From Marinifilaceae bacterium (GTDB lineage Bacteria; Bacteroidota; Bacteroidia; Bacteroidales; Marinifilaceae), in assembly GCA_025210485.1 (NCBI GenBank), contig JAOARN010000097.1, positions 1 through 41,575 on the forward strand: a DNA stretch of 41,575 nt, given 5' to 3'. The translations under genes were made by a program, and so were the position numbers. The stretch's first letter is position 1. Every line of letters starts with the position of its first letter. Below are positions 18,693 to 27,382 of the stretch, piece by piece. The notes below the pieces were generated by a model. It made no database searches. It saw only the letters and a program-made list of their open reading frames with translations, and had not been told where the DNA came from.

Positions 18693-18739
18693 AATGACCC
18701 GTTGTGGAAATACTATTTTGTATTCTACAACGGGTCATT
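18693..18739. terminator. Strong bidirectional terminator between ftsW and cydB
   Basis: Arms 18693-18705 (AATGACCCGTTGT) and 18727-18739 (ACAACGGGTCATT) pair perfectly over 13 bp, and the stem can extend inward with a bulge. T-rich sequence follows on the plus strand (TGTTTTAT). It serves the convergent ftsW and cydB genes. Confidence 0.85.
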
Positions 18740-18764
18740 GTTTTATCTATATGTTTATTGGCAA

Positions 18765-19898
18765 TTAATAAACATGTTCTTCCGATTCATCTAGATTTTC
18801 ATTAATCTTTTCTTTGTTTATACTGCGCCATGCCCATACAATATATGCTATAACAAATGGAACCATAAGGGATACATAACTCATAGCTGTTAGAGTATAT
18901 TTAGAAGACGAAGCATTTCTTATGCTTAAAGAATCACCGATTTCAACCAATGAAGGATAAAAGTAAGTGTCGTTTAGTCCTGCATTTAGAAGTAATGAAA
19001 ATACTACCATAGTTGCTCCTGCTCCTGAAAAACTAAATCCGTTTTCAAAATTCTTTACAAATAAAGTTTTTGCTAAACCATATAAGAATAATACCACACC
19101 AAGAAGGAATAAGATTCCTACTACGGGCATTTCGATATAGTTTAATAGATATTTGTATTCAATTAGTTTTGATACGCCTGTTTCTGCTTCAAAACCAAAA
19201 CCATCCATCAGTAATAATCTGATAATATAGCTTAAGAAGAAAAATAGAAAAGCCACTCCAGAAAATAATATCTCTTTGCGTGAAGCATCTGCAACTTCTT
19301 GATTGTCTACAGTTTTTATGAAATACATAGCTCCTAATACTCTAGCTAAAAACAATACAGTAAAACCTAGAAATAAATTGTGCCAATTTAATAAAGCTTC
19401 CAAACCTCGATAAGGATTTGCCCATCGCACCGAGTTGAAATCATTAAGTGTGAAATTTGCTCCATTGAAAAAAGTTGAAACAGCTACTCCTATAAGAAAA
19501 GTACCCAAAACACCATTTAGAAATAAAAAAATTTCAAATGTCTTTGCTCCCCATACATTTGCAGGTTTCGATCTGTATTCATATGATACTGCTTGTATTA
19601 TAAAACAAAATAATATAGCCAACCATACCCAATAGGCTCCTCCAAACGAACTCGAATAGAATAGAGGAAAAGACGCAAACATAGCTCCACCGAAGGTAAC
19701 AAGAGTGGTGAATGTTAGCTCCCATTTGCGCCCTAATGTATTTATAATTAAAGTTCTTGTTTTTTCTGTTTTGCCAATTTGAAAAATCAAACTTTGGCCG
19801 CCCTGAACAAACATTAAGAATACCAATAAACTACCTAAAAGTGAGTTTATTATCCACCAATATTCTTGTAGGCTTGCATGTGATAAATTTTCGAACAT
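18765..19898 (-). CDS. cydB: Cytochrome bd ubiquinol oxidase subunit II
   Basis: The protein has 377 residues with eight to nine hydrophobic helices. It starts with 'LQEYWWIINSLLGSLLVFLMFVQGGQ', where the W-I-N and GGQ elements are typical of Bacteroidota CydB. 'FENGFSFSGAGATMVVFSLL' and 'DTYFYPSL' are further family-like segments. With CydA it forms the bd-type quinol oxidase, a high-affinity terminal oxidase of the inner membrane that works under low oxygen. It lies 3 nt downstream of cydA. Confidence 0.92.
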   Translation of the reverse strand: MFENLSHASLQEYWWIINSLLGSLLVFLMFVQGGQSLIFQIGKTEKTRTLIINTLGRKWELTFTTLVTFGGAMFASFPLFYSSSFGGAYWVWLAILFCFIIQAVSYEYRSKPANVWGAKTFEIFLFLNGVLGTFLIGVAVSTFFNGANFTLNDFNSVRWANPYRGLEALLNWHNLFLGFTVLFLARVLGAMYFIKTVDNQEVADASRKEILFSGVAFLFFFLSYIIRLLLMDGFGFEAETGVSKLIEYKYLLNYIEMPVVGILFLLGVVLFLYGLAKTLFVKNFENGFSFSGAGATMVVFSLLLNAGLNDTYFYPSLVEIGDSLSIRNASSSKYTLTAMSYVSLMVPFVIAYIVWAWRSINKEKINENLDESEEHVY

Positions 19899-19901
19899 AG
19901 T

Positions 19902-21449
19902 TTATTGATTTTTAGGTCCTAATTTTATTTGTTTGATCATAATGCTAATTTCAGCTATTAACAATGCTGTAAAAAGACTAAGGAATAAGAAAAATGATAA
20001 TTGAACTGCTCCAGTACTTATATGGGTTACAGCAGCTTTTGTAGGCATTAAGTCTTGAATAACCCATGGCTGTCTTCCAACTTCTGCGACTATCCATCCA
20101 CATTGTGATGCTATATATACTAAAGGAATACATATGATAGCAGATTTCAAAAACCATCTTTTGTTTTCCAATACTTTTTTCTTTTGGTAAATTAAGCTTA
20201 GTATGAATAATAAAATAAACATCATACCCAAACCTACCATTATATGGAATGTATAGAATGAAAGTGATACAGGCGGAACGGTTTCATATGGATCTTTAAA
20301 ATACCCATAACCCATATAATCATAATTCTCTCGAAGTGTTTTTTCAGAGGATTTCATTATCGAGTCATTCTTAGTCTTTTTCGCCTCTTTGTAATCTTTT
20401 AAGGCATTCAAGGCTAATACTCCTTGTCTTCTCTTTTCCTCAAAGCTAGGTTGAACTACTCCTTCAGCATCGGTGTAGCCATTTATAATATCATTTATCC
20501 CTGGTACGAAAGCATCTTTTCTCATATATGTCATATATGAAAGCAGATTTGGAATTTCTATCTTAAGATTAAATTCCTTCATATTGTCATTATTATTTAC
20601 TTTCTCGCCAGCCATTATGCCAAATGCAACCAAACCAGCTCCTTCACCACCGTCATATAAGCCTTCCATAGCAGCAAATTTCATAGGCTGATCACGTACA
20701 ATCTCACGAGCTGAAGTATCACCCGAAAAGGCTGTGAATAAAGAACTAACTAAGCCAAATATAGCAGCAATTTTAATACTGCGATATGCAAAATCGATAT
20801 GGCGTTTCTTTAATAAATACCATGCACTAACCCCAATAACAAAAACAGCTGCTAAGGTATAGGATGAGGTAATTGTATGTGAGAATTTATTCATTGCTGT
20901 AGGCGATAATAAAACATCCCAAAAATTAAGCATCTCGTTTCGTGCAGTGTCAGGATTGAAATGCATGCCTACAGGATTTTGCATCCATGCATTAGCTACT
21001 AGTATCCACAATGCTGATAAATTTGAACCGACCGCAACTAGCCATGTAGACATTAGATGGAATTTTTTACTAACTTTATTCCAACCAAAAAACATTACTG
21101 CAAGAAAAGTAGATTCCATAAAGAATGCCATAATACCCTCTACGGCTAAGGGAGCTCCAAAAATATCTCCTACAAACCAGGAGTAATTCGACCAGTTAGT
21201 ACCAAATTCGAACTCAAGGATAATTCCAGTCGCAACCCCAATTGCAAAATTTATCCCAAAAAGCTTCATCCAAAATTTAGTTGTTTTTTTCCATTCTGGT
21301 TTATTGGTTTTTACATACATGCTTTCCATGAAAGCAATGATAAATGATAGACCTAAGGTTAAAGGAACGAATATCCAATGGTACATTGCAGTTAGTGCAA
21401 ACTGCGCCCTAGACCAATCGACTAAAGACATATCAAAATCAGCAATCAT
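19902..21449 (-). CDS. cydA: Cytochrome bd ubiquinol oxidase subunit I
   Basis: The protein has 515 residues. Haem ligands are recognisable: His in 'AMYHWIFVPLTLG' (~24), His in 'KFSHTITSSYTLAAVFV', and Met in 'FYTFHIMVGLGM'. The quinol-binding Q-loop is ~300-380 ('FVPGINDIINGY' to 'EKTLRENYDYMG'). 'GWIVAEVGRQPWVIQDLMPT' is the conserved GRQPW segment. It oxidises quinol and reduces oxygen to water in the inner membrane without pumping protons. Its ATG overlaps the stop of the DUF4492 gene by one base (TAATG), indicating coupled translation. Confidence 0.95.
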   Translation of the reverse strand: MIADFDMSLVDWSRAQFALTAMYHWIFVPLTLGLSFIIAFMESMYVKTNKPEWKKTTKFWMKLFGINFAIGVATGIILEFEFGTNWSNYSWFVGDIFGAPLAVEGIMAFFMESTFLAVMFFGWNKVSKKFHLMSTWLVAVGSNLSALWILVANAWMQNPVGMHFNPDTARNEMLNFWDVLLSPTAMNKFSHTITSSYTLAAVFVIGVSAWYLLKKRHIDFAYRSIKIAAIFGLVSSLFTAFSGDTSAREIVRDQPMKFAAMEGLYDGGEGAGLVAFGIMAGEKVNNNDNMKEFNLKIEIPNLLSYMTYMRKDAFVPGINDIINGYTDAEGVVQPSFEEKRRQGVLALNALKDYKEAKKTKNDSIMKSSEKTLRENYDYMGYGYFKDPYETVPPVSLSFYTFHIMVGLGMMFILLFILSLIYQKKKVLENKRWFLKSAIICIPLVYIASQCGWIVAEVGRQPWVIQDLMPTKAAVTHISTGAVQLSFFLFLSLFTALLIAEISIMIKQIKLGPKNQ

Positions 21450-21685
21450 TATTTAGTTCTTTTAGAGTTTGTTAATTCATTTATTACATGTTCTGATTTT
21501 TCGGAATCAGATTCAAAATTTGTATTCAAATAATTAGGGAAGAAAAATATTTTTAGAACGGCAAACATAATTATAAGTTTTATAAATATTATTAGCCATA
21601 GTCTTTTACTCCATTTTCCTTGGTTTTTGAATCCCTCATAATAGAATCTATATATTCGTGAAGGAAGGCTTAAAATTTTTGACAT
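21449..21685 (-). CDS. DUF4492 family small membrane protein, first gene of the cyd operon
   Basis: The protein has 78 residues. 'SRIYRFYYEGFKNQGKWSKR' followed by one membrane helix (~25-46, 'LWLIIFIKLIIMFAVLKIFF') and 'FPNYL' matches the DUF4492 family, which in Bacteroidota and some Campylobacterota precedes cydAB. Position and the TAATG overlap with cydA suggest an accessory role in the bd oxidase, comparable to CydX, but this is inference from context. The last ~20 residues are polar. Confidence 0.8.
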   Translation of the reverse strand: MSKILSLPSRIYRFYYEGFKNQGKWSKRLWLIIFIKLIIMFAVLKIFFFPNYLNTNFESDSEKSEHVINELTNSKRTK

Positions 21686-21989
21686 ATTGTTAAATTATCT
21701 GGGTATAATTTATTATCCAAAATGCATTGAATATTATGCTTGGATTTAATCTTATTATCTTAAATCATATCAACATAATATTTAGTTGATTTGGATTGGC
21801 AAAATACTTATTACAAATCAAATTACATAGATTCTCATAATAGATAATTTTTATTTGCTTATCAATTTGCTTAATTTACTGTAAGTGTATTGTTTAAATT
21901 TAATTAAGCAAGTTTTGTAATTGGTAATTAATATTTTTATTTGCTTGTTTTACTTAATCAAATTAGTTTTTAAGTTAGTTAAAATTTGG

Positions 21990-22017
21990 TTTAGTTCATA
22001 ATTAATTATGAACTAAA
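21990..22017. promoter_or_regulatory. Perfect 28-bp palindrome upstream of the cyd operon
   Basis: TTTAGTTCATAATT (21990-22003) is followed without a spacer by its exact reverse complement (22004-22017). It lies about 305 nt upstream of the DUF4492 start and about 50 nt from a separate terminator hairpin. A spacer-free palindrome of this length resembles a dimeric-regulator operator more than a terminator, as no loop is present. Function is not established. The rest of 21686-22159 holds no gene. Confidence 0.5.
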
Positions 22018-22066
22018 AACTAATAATAATAATATTGGACAAAATTCTTGTGCTTTGGAAAATTAA

Positions 22067-22099
22067 AAAGCACAGTTCGTAATTTACAAACTGTGCTTT
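22067..22099 (-). terminator. Terminator of the small cadherin-like gene
   Basis: Arms 22067-22077 (AAAGCACAGTT) and 22089-22099 form an 11-bp perfect stem with an 11-nt loop. On the minus strand it is followed by TTTTAATTTTCC. It lies about 60 nt past the stop at 22160. A shorter hairpin (22128-22134 with 22154-22160, AATAGGC/GCCTATT) overlaps the stop codon itself. Confidence 0.75.
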
Positions 22100-22159
22100 A
22101 AAGTAAAAGATAGTAGTCTGGGGTTTTAATAGGCCCTGTCAATCAGAGAATGAGCCTAT

Positions 22160-23074
22160 TTAAATTTGGAATTTTTTTATCTCGCATTCCCAACGAGATT
22201 TAAATACTAGAAAATAGATTCCTTTTGGGAAATTATTTTTTATTGTAATGGAATTTTCCTTTATAGTGTTGAAGTAAACCGCATTACCATCTGTGTTTAA
22301 TATACTAAGTTGTTTGTTTTTTCCCGAATTCCTAATCAGTAGCCTTATCGTCTGTTTATTTGGCTTTATAATGCAGATATTATTGTCCTTCTTTATTGAA
22401 TTATTTACTATTGTTATTAGGTATCTTGTTAGTATTTTGTTTTTGAGCCTTAAATCAATTTGTAAATTGTGGTATTTCTTAAATTCTAAATTTTCGATTC
22501 TTTCTATTTTTAATTTTCCGCAATTGCTGTCTAGTTTAAAAATTCTTGCTTTGTTACCCTCCTTGATATGCCACTTGCAATTGGGATTTATTTTTGTGGG
22601 ATTTTCGAATTGGTAAATTAAATCCCCATTTTTTGAATTTTCGGATATGCTTAGTTTTAATTTGCAAATATCATATTCGGCTGGTTCTATACCTGTTTTG
22701 ATAATAAGTTTTGCCCAATTCGACTCTATTTTTTCTGAATATAATTTTAGATTCAATTCTATTATATCTCTATCTATCTTTTTTAGTATTGAATCTCTAT
22801 TTTTGATGTAAAGATTTAGATCGTTTAGATCGAGATAAAATAAATCTGAAAAATTCCCCAAAAGCTCATAATCTGTGTATTGCTTTAAATTGGGAAATGA
22901 TTTTATATGCCCCATTTTATCAGTGTTTTTAAAAATATAAAATTCTTGAGTACTATTTAATTTTATCTCTTTTTTAAAGCGATAGTTGTACTTGGAATTG
23001 TATATGGACAGGTATAAGTACACACCCGTAAGCACAAAACTTATGTTTAACAATAAAATAATAAACCTTCTCAC
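22160..23074 (-). CDS. Small exported protein with one cadherin-like repeat and a T9SS-type sorting tail
   Basis: The 304-residue protein has an N-terminal hydrophobic segment (~3-24, 'RFIILLLNISFVLTGVYLYL') that acts as a signal peptide or anchor. Residues ~25-130 are lysine- and asparagine-rich without a recognised domain. Residues ~145-225 follow the cadherin-repeat pattern: 'SENSKNGDLIYQF', then 'IKEGNKARIFKLDSNCGKLK', then 'LEFKKYHNLQIDLRLKN', but the usual calcium-binding DxD is degenerate. Residues ~242-304 ('IRLLIRNSGKNKQLSILNTD' on, ending 'KGIYFLVFKS...KKFQI') have the shape of a type A T9SS C-terminal domain. AAGGGG precedes the ATG. Both domain calls are pattern readings. Confidence 0.5.
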   Translation of the reverse strand: MRRFIILLLNISFVLTGVYLYLSIYNSKYNYRFKKEIKLNSTQEFYIFKNTDKMGHIKSFPNLKQYTDYELLGNFSDLFYLDLNDLNLYIKNRDSILKKIDRDIIELNLKLYSEKIESNWAKLIIKTGIEPAEYDICKLKLSISENSKNGDLIYQFENPTKINPNCKWHIKEGNKARIFKLDSNCGKLKIERIENLEFKKYHNLQIDLRLKNKILTRYLITIVNNSIKKDNNICIIKPNKQTIRLLIRNSGKNKQLSILNTDGNAVYFNTIKENSITIKNNFPKGIYFLVFKSRWECEIKKFQI

Positions 23075-24079
23075 ATTTCACCCCTTTCTTAAAAATTATG
23101 TAATATTAATTCGCAAAATCTCTTTGTAAATTCACTTTCCTTAGATTTTTCATCCTCGTTTGTATATTATTTACTTTGATAATGTCTAAAAGGTTTCAAT
23201 TGTTTAAATGTTTTTTTATATTTTATGTTGTGTTAATTCTTTTATGTTGATATAACTCAGTTAGTTTCTTTTGTTGTGTTATATGTGTGTGATAAATGGC
23301 TTACTTGATATTTGTGTTTTAGTAACTTTAGTTTATTTTAAAGATGTGTAGAACTTTTGTTAGTTTGGGTTTAATTCCGAGTTTCATGTTTGTGTCAAAA
23401 CTTGCTGGATGAATATTTGGAATTTATTTTAGATAAGCTTATAGATTTTGTTAAATAATATATAGTTAAAATATATCTACTTGTTTATTTTTAAGAAGCT
23501 TAATATTGCCTTTTTTATAAATTTGGAGAGATAAAATAATATTTATCAAAAAAAAATAAAAAAAAACTATAATTTTCTTGTTTTATATTTATGTAAACAA
23601 ATATAAAGACTAATTATATCATCAAAATATGTTTATTTATACAATAAATAGTGCTTTTTATATTATAATTAGTGTTTATGTGTTTAATGTTTTTTGTGTT
23701 GTTTATATTTTAAAATATTATACATAAGATGATTAAATTAATGCTAATGCTTGTTGTTATTTCTATAATTTTAATAAACAAGATCTATTGTAAACATAAT
23801 AATACAGAGCTATTTATTTTTATAAATTTGTATGTTTGGTGAATTATGTTAATTAAGAATACATATTTGAGCTTTTTCTGAAAAACTGAATAATTGTGAT
23901 AAAAAGACATGTAGACCCTATAAATAGTCGTTAGTGTATGATGAAGTTTAGTTTTAGGGAGCTTGGATATTGTAATATGTTTATATTCAACTTAGTTTAT
24001 GTTCTTTGAAATTATAGGAAAATATCCCATTTTTACCTCTTGTATATTGCATCATAATGTTTTAATAATAAATTGAACT
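23075..24079. other. Kilobase AT-rich gene-free region ahead of the adhesin
   Basis: About 1 kb without a usable open frame lies between the divergently transcribed small cadherin-like gene and the adhesin gene. It contains a poly-A block around 23547-23568 and an inverted repeat (23582-23590 with 23599-23607, TTTATATTT/AAATATAAA). Several -7-like strings occur (TAAATTTG at 23518, TATGTTTG at 23831), but none has a -33 partner at the proper spacing. A long adhesin leader is possible. Confidence 0.45.
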
Positions 24080-27000
24080 ATGCTCAGGAGTTTTTTTAAA
24101 TTAAGAGGTCTTTTTCGAATAACTTATTTTTTAGTTATTTTATTGTTTTCTTTGATGTTTAACATAAAAGAAGCAGAAGCGCAGATAGCAGATTTTTCAT
24201 ATACGATAAAAGGAGGATGTGGAAATGCTGAAGTAAGATTTGTAGATAATAGTGGTAGTGGGGTTAATAATTGGGATTGGAGTTTTGGTAATTTCAATAT
24301 ACTTAAAACATCAGACCCATCTAAGGGTAAAAATCCTAGTGTAATATATCCTGAGGCAGGGGTATATACCGTAAAGCTTATTATTAATAATGACCCTTCT
24401 AATGTCATTGAAAAGAAAATTACAATCTTCCCTAATCCTGATCCTGAGATTACAATCGATGGAACAACCAATTTTGGAATTAAAAATAAAGGCTGTGAGC
24501 CGTTTAATCTAAATTTGGGTGTATTTCTAAATGATGTTAGTGTAAAGGAGTCCACAAAATCTCAAGGCGATGTTACTATTACTGTTGGTGCGGTAAGCGG
24601 TGGCTTGATTCAATCTTATGATTGGAATTTTATGGGAAAAATTGACAATATTAGTCAAGCAACACCAGATATAAGTTTAAATGATATTAATAGTGGCGAT
24701 TATAAAGTAATATTGACTGTAGTGGATGAAAGAGGCTGTCGTGCTTCTACTAGTTTGAACTCAGGTATTACTGTTTATAAAAGCCCCAAAGTTGATTTCA
24801 ATCTTAATAAAGAAAATGCTTGTGGTCTTGGGAATGTTGATTTTAAAGCCGAAGTAAATGGTATCGACCCCGATCAAATTCAAAAATATGAGTGGGATAT
24901 TAATAATGATGGAAGTATTGAAAATAATTCCAAGAATTATACTCACAACTTTAATAGCCCTGGACTTAAGACAATTAAGTTGAGTGCTGTTAGTTTGAAT
25001 TCATGTCCTTCCAATTCTGTAATTAAGACTGTTAAATTTAATGATGATAATATAATTGATTTTGATATTACAAATGCTTGTCCAGGCGAAATTGTTAATT
25101 TTAAAAACAAAAGTTCTGAATCGGCAGTAAAGTTCAAATGGGATTTTGAAAATAATGGTTCTTACGATTCAACTACAAAGAATGCTTCTAAATCCTATTC
25201 TAAAAAAGGTGACTATACAGTCAAACTATGGGCAGAGTTTGATGATAAATGTGTGATGACAACAACTAAAGATTTGAGCATTTCGGAATTAAAGGCTGAT
25301 TTTAATTATAAAGATTTGCATACTTGCTCTCCGAATTACAAGGTTCAATTTACAGATAATTCAAGCTCCGATATTGGGGACATTGATACTTATTATTGGA
25401 TTTTTGATAATAAAATTAGTAAAACTAGCACAGAGCAGAATCCTGAAGTGAGTTTTTCATATCCAGGTGAACATACTGCTAGCCTCACAATTACCTCTGG
25501 TGGATGTTCCAGAACTGTAACAAAAACTATCAATATCGAAAGAAGAACTTTATCTATTGATGAGGATGACAAAAATCAATTTTGTGTTCCTGTAAATGTC
25601 GATTTTACTTCTACTTATGATGCCGATTTTGACCCTATTGTTAGTTATAAATGGAAAATAAACGGTAAAGAATTCTCAACTCAGGCAAATAATAATCACA
25701 CTATAAACGAAAGAGGTACACACCAAATTCAACTATTTGCTACAACTCAGAATTCTTGTATTGTCAAATCCAATACAATTGAATTAGAATATGGAGAAGA
25801 GCCTGTTATTGGCGAATTGATGTATGATGAAATAGGTTGTAAGAAATTTGGTGTCGATTTTAAAATAAAATCATCTGAACATACTGATAAATTAGAATTT
25901 AATTTCCTGAACTTGGAAGTAAACGATAAATTGTCATTTGCGGGACATGAAAATGGAGAAACAACTATTTATGAAACTATTGCTAATTTTCCAAAACCTG
26001 GTTTACATACAGTATCTGTTGTGGCTCAAGATAATAAATGTAAGACAACTAAGTCATTCCCCTCGATTACTATTCAAGAACCTAATGCTTATTTCTCTTT
26101 TGATGAAAAAGTATGTGATAGAAATCAAGAAGTTCAATTCAAAAATGAAAGTAGCGGTATAATTCCTGGAACTATTCATACATGGGATTTTGGAGATGGT
26201 TCGCCTATAAGTAATGAAGAGTCTCCAAGTCATGTCTTTGGTAAGACAGGTGATTTTACTGTCACCTATACTGTTGAGGTACCTGTTACTATGTGTACTA
26301 GTACAATTCAAAAAACGGTTCATGTTGTTGAATATTCTCCTGATTTTGTAGCTGACAAAACGATCGGATGTCATCCTGATGAGATAGAGTTTACTCAGAA
26401 TGGTTCTGGTTCCAGTAATTTTATAGTATCAAAAACTTCATGGGATTTTGAAGGTACAGATTCTTTTGAAGGAATAAAAAATAAAATGAGTCACATATAT
26501 ACCAAACCAAACAAATATGATGTAAAGGTACGTATTGCAGATATTAAAGGCTGCTCTTATGAGGCAACAAAATCGAAATATATGTGGATCAAAGGACCTT
26601 TGGTTTCTTTTACTCGCGACCCAGAAGAATCCTGTACTGGAAATACTGTAAATTTCAAATCTACAAGTACTAATCATTCTACTGATGATTCGGATATTAA
26701 TGACTTTACATATGAATGGAATTTTGGAGATGGCTCGGCTAAGCAAACAGGCATTACAAGTTCTCATTCTTATTCATCCGAAGATATCTATAATGTGACG
26801 CTTTCGGTAAACGATGGTAACGGATGTAGTTCTACTTATACCGAGAAAAGCGCGGTTATCATACCTAGTATGACTGCAAAATTTAAAACAAGTCAAAATA
26901 CATTTTGTAAAGGAGATGCTGTTAGTTTTCAGAATATTTCGACAATAAAAAATGGTTCAGCTTCAATCACAAACTATATGTGGGATTTGGACGGAGATGG

Positions 27001-27316
27001 CATATATGAAATCAATACAAATTCTGCCCAAAATCAAACTATAACTTATAACAAAATAGGAAAGATAAATGTCAGCCTTAAATTAATATCAAGTCTGGGC
27101 TGTGAGTCTGATTTCTCCAAAGAAATTGAAATTGTTACAGGTGATGCTAAATTTCACCTTATGGATAATGAAACAAATCTGGGATGTGCTCCTGCTTTGG
27201 CTTATTTCTATTCCGACGATTTGGCTAAAAATGTTGTTTCTTATGAGTGGGACTTCGGAAATGGTGTCACTTCTGATTTGAGAAACCCTGTAAATGCTTA
27301 TGATATTCCTGGTTAA
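24080..27316 (+). CDS. Giant surface adhesin, N-terminal part: signal peptide and ~12 PKD-like domains, ended by an in-frame TAA
   Basis: The 1078 residues start with a signal peptide ('FLVILLFSLMFNIKEAEA', cut before Q). About twelve PKD-like modules of ~80-100 residues follow, each with a core such as WDWSFGN, YEWDIN, FKWDFEN, WDFGDGS or YEWNFGDGS and a closing strand such as 'YPEAGVYTVKL' or 'KTGDFTVTYTV'. Most carry a cysteine near the start and another at the end. The twelfth breaks off at 'NAYDIPG' because of TAA at 27314-27316. The same frame continues past the stop with 'YEVNLKIKL', exactly completing the PKD strand, and stays open to 37114. PKD arrays are extracellular spacers or binding modules of large Bacteroidota adhesins. 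This piece alone lacks a T9SS signal. Confidence 0.85.
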   Translation: MLRSFFKLRGLFRITYFLVILLFSLMFNIKEAEAQIADFSYTIKGGCGNAEVRFVDNSGSGVNNWDWSFGNFNILKTSDPSKGKNPSVIYPEAGVYTVKLIINNDPSNVIEKKITIFPNPDPEITIDGTTNFGIKNKGCEPFNLNLGVFLNDVSVKESTKSQGDVTITVGAVSGGLIQSYDWNFMGKIDNISQATPDISLNDINSGDYKVILTVVDERGCRASTSLNSGITVYKSPKVDFNLNKENACGLGNVDFKAEVNGIDPDQIQKYEWDINNDGSIENNSKNYTHNFNSPGLKTIKLSAVSLNSCPSNSVIKTVKFNDDNIIDFDITNACPGEIVNFKNKSSESAVKFKWDFENNGSYDSTTKNASKSYSKKGDYTVKLWAEFDDKCVMTTTKDLSISELKADFNYKDLHTCSPNYKVQFTDNSSSDIGDIDTYYWIFDNKISKTSTEQNPEVSFSYPGEHTASLTITSGGCSRTVTKTINIERRTLSIDEDDKNQFCVPVNVDFTSTYDADFDPIVSYKWKINGKEFSTQANNNHTINERGTHQIQLFATTQNSCIVKSNTIELEYGEEPVIGELMYDEIGCKKFGVDFKIKSSEHTDKLEFNFLNLEVNDKLSFAGHENGETTIYETIANFPKPGLHTVSVVAQDNKCKTTKSFPSITIQEPNAYFSFDEKVCDRNQEVQFKNESSGIIPGTIHTWDFGDGSPISNEESPSHVFGKTGDFTVTYTVEVPVTMCTSTIQKTVHVVEYSPDFVADKTIGCHPDEIEFTQNGSGSSNFIVSKTSWDFEGTDSFEGIKNKMSHIYTKPNKYDVKVRIADIKGCSYEATKSKYMWIKGPLVSFTRDPEESCTGNTVNFKSTSTNHSTDDSDINDFTYEWNFGDGSAKQTGITSSHSYSSEDIYNVTLSVNDGNGCSSTYTEKSAVIIPSMTAKFKTSQNTFCKGDAVSFQNISTIKNGSASITNYMWDLDGDGIYEINTNSAQNQTITYNKIGKINVSLKLISSLGCESDFSKEIEIVTGDAKFHLMDNETNLGCAPALAYFYSDDLAKNVVSYEWDFGNGVTSDLRNPVNAYDIPG
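27314..27316 (+). other. In-frame TAA splitting the adhesin gene
   Basis: The codons around it read P-G-stop-Y-E-V. Sister modules have an ordinary residue here, for example 'HPGEYDV' and 'YPGEHTA'. A single change from GAA, CAA or AAA would give TAA. No frame shift is involved: the distance from 24080 to 37114 is 4345 codons. The base after the stop is T, which is not a context known for efficient readthrough. Confidence 0.9.
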
Positions 27317-27382
27317 TATGAGGTAAATCTTAAGATTAAACTTATTGGGGGATGTATTAAGACTAGTAAAAAAACTGTAGTT

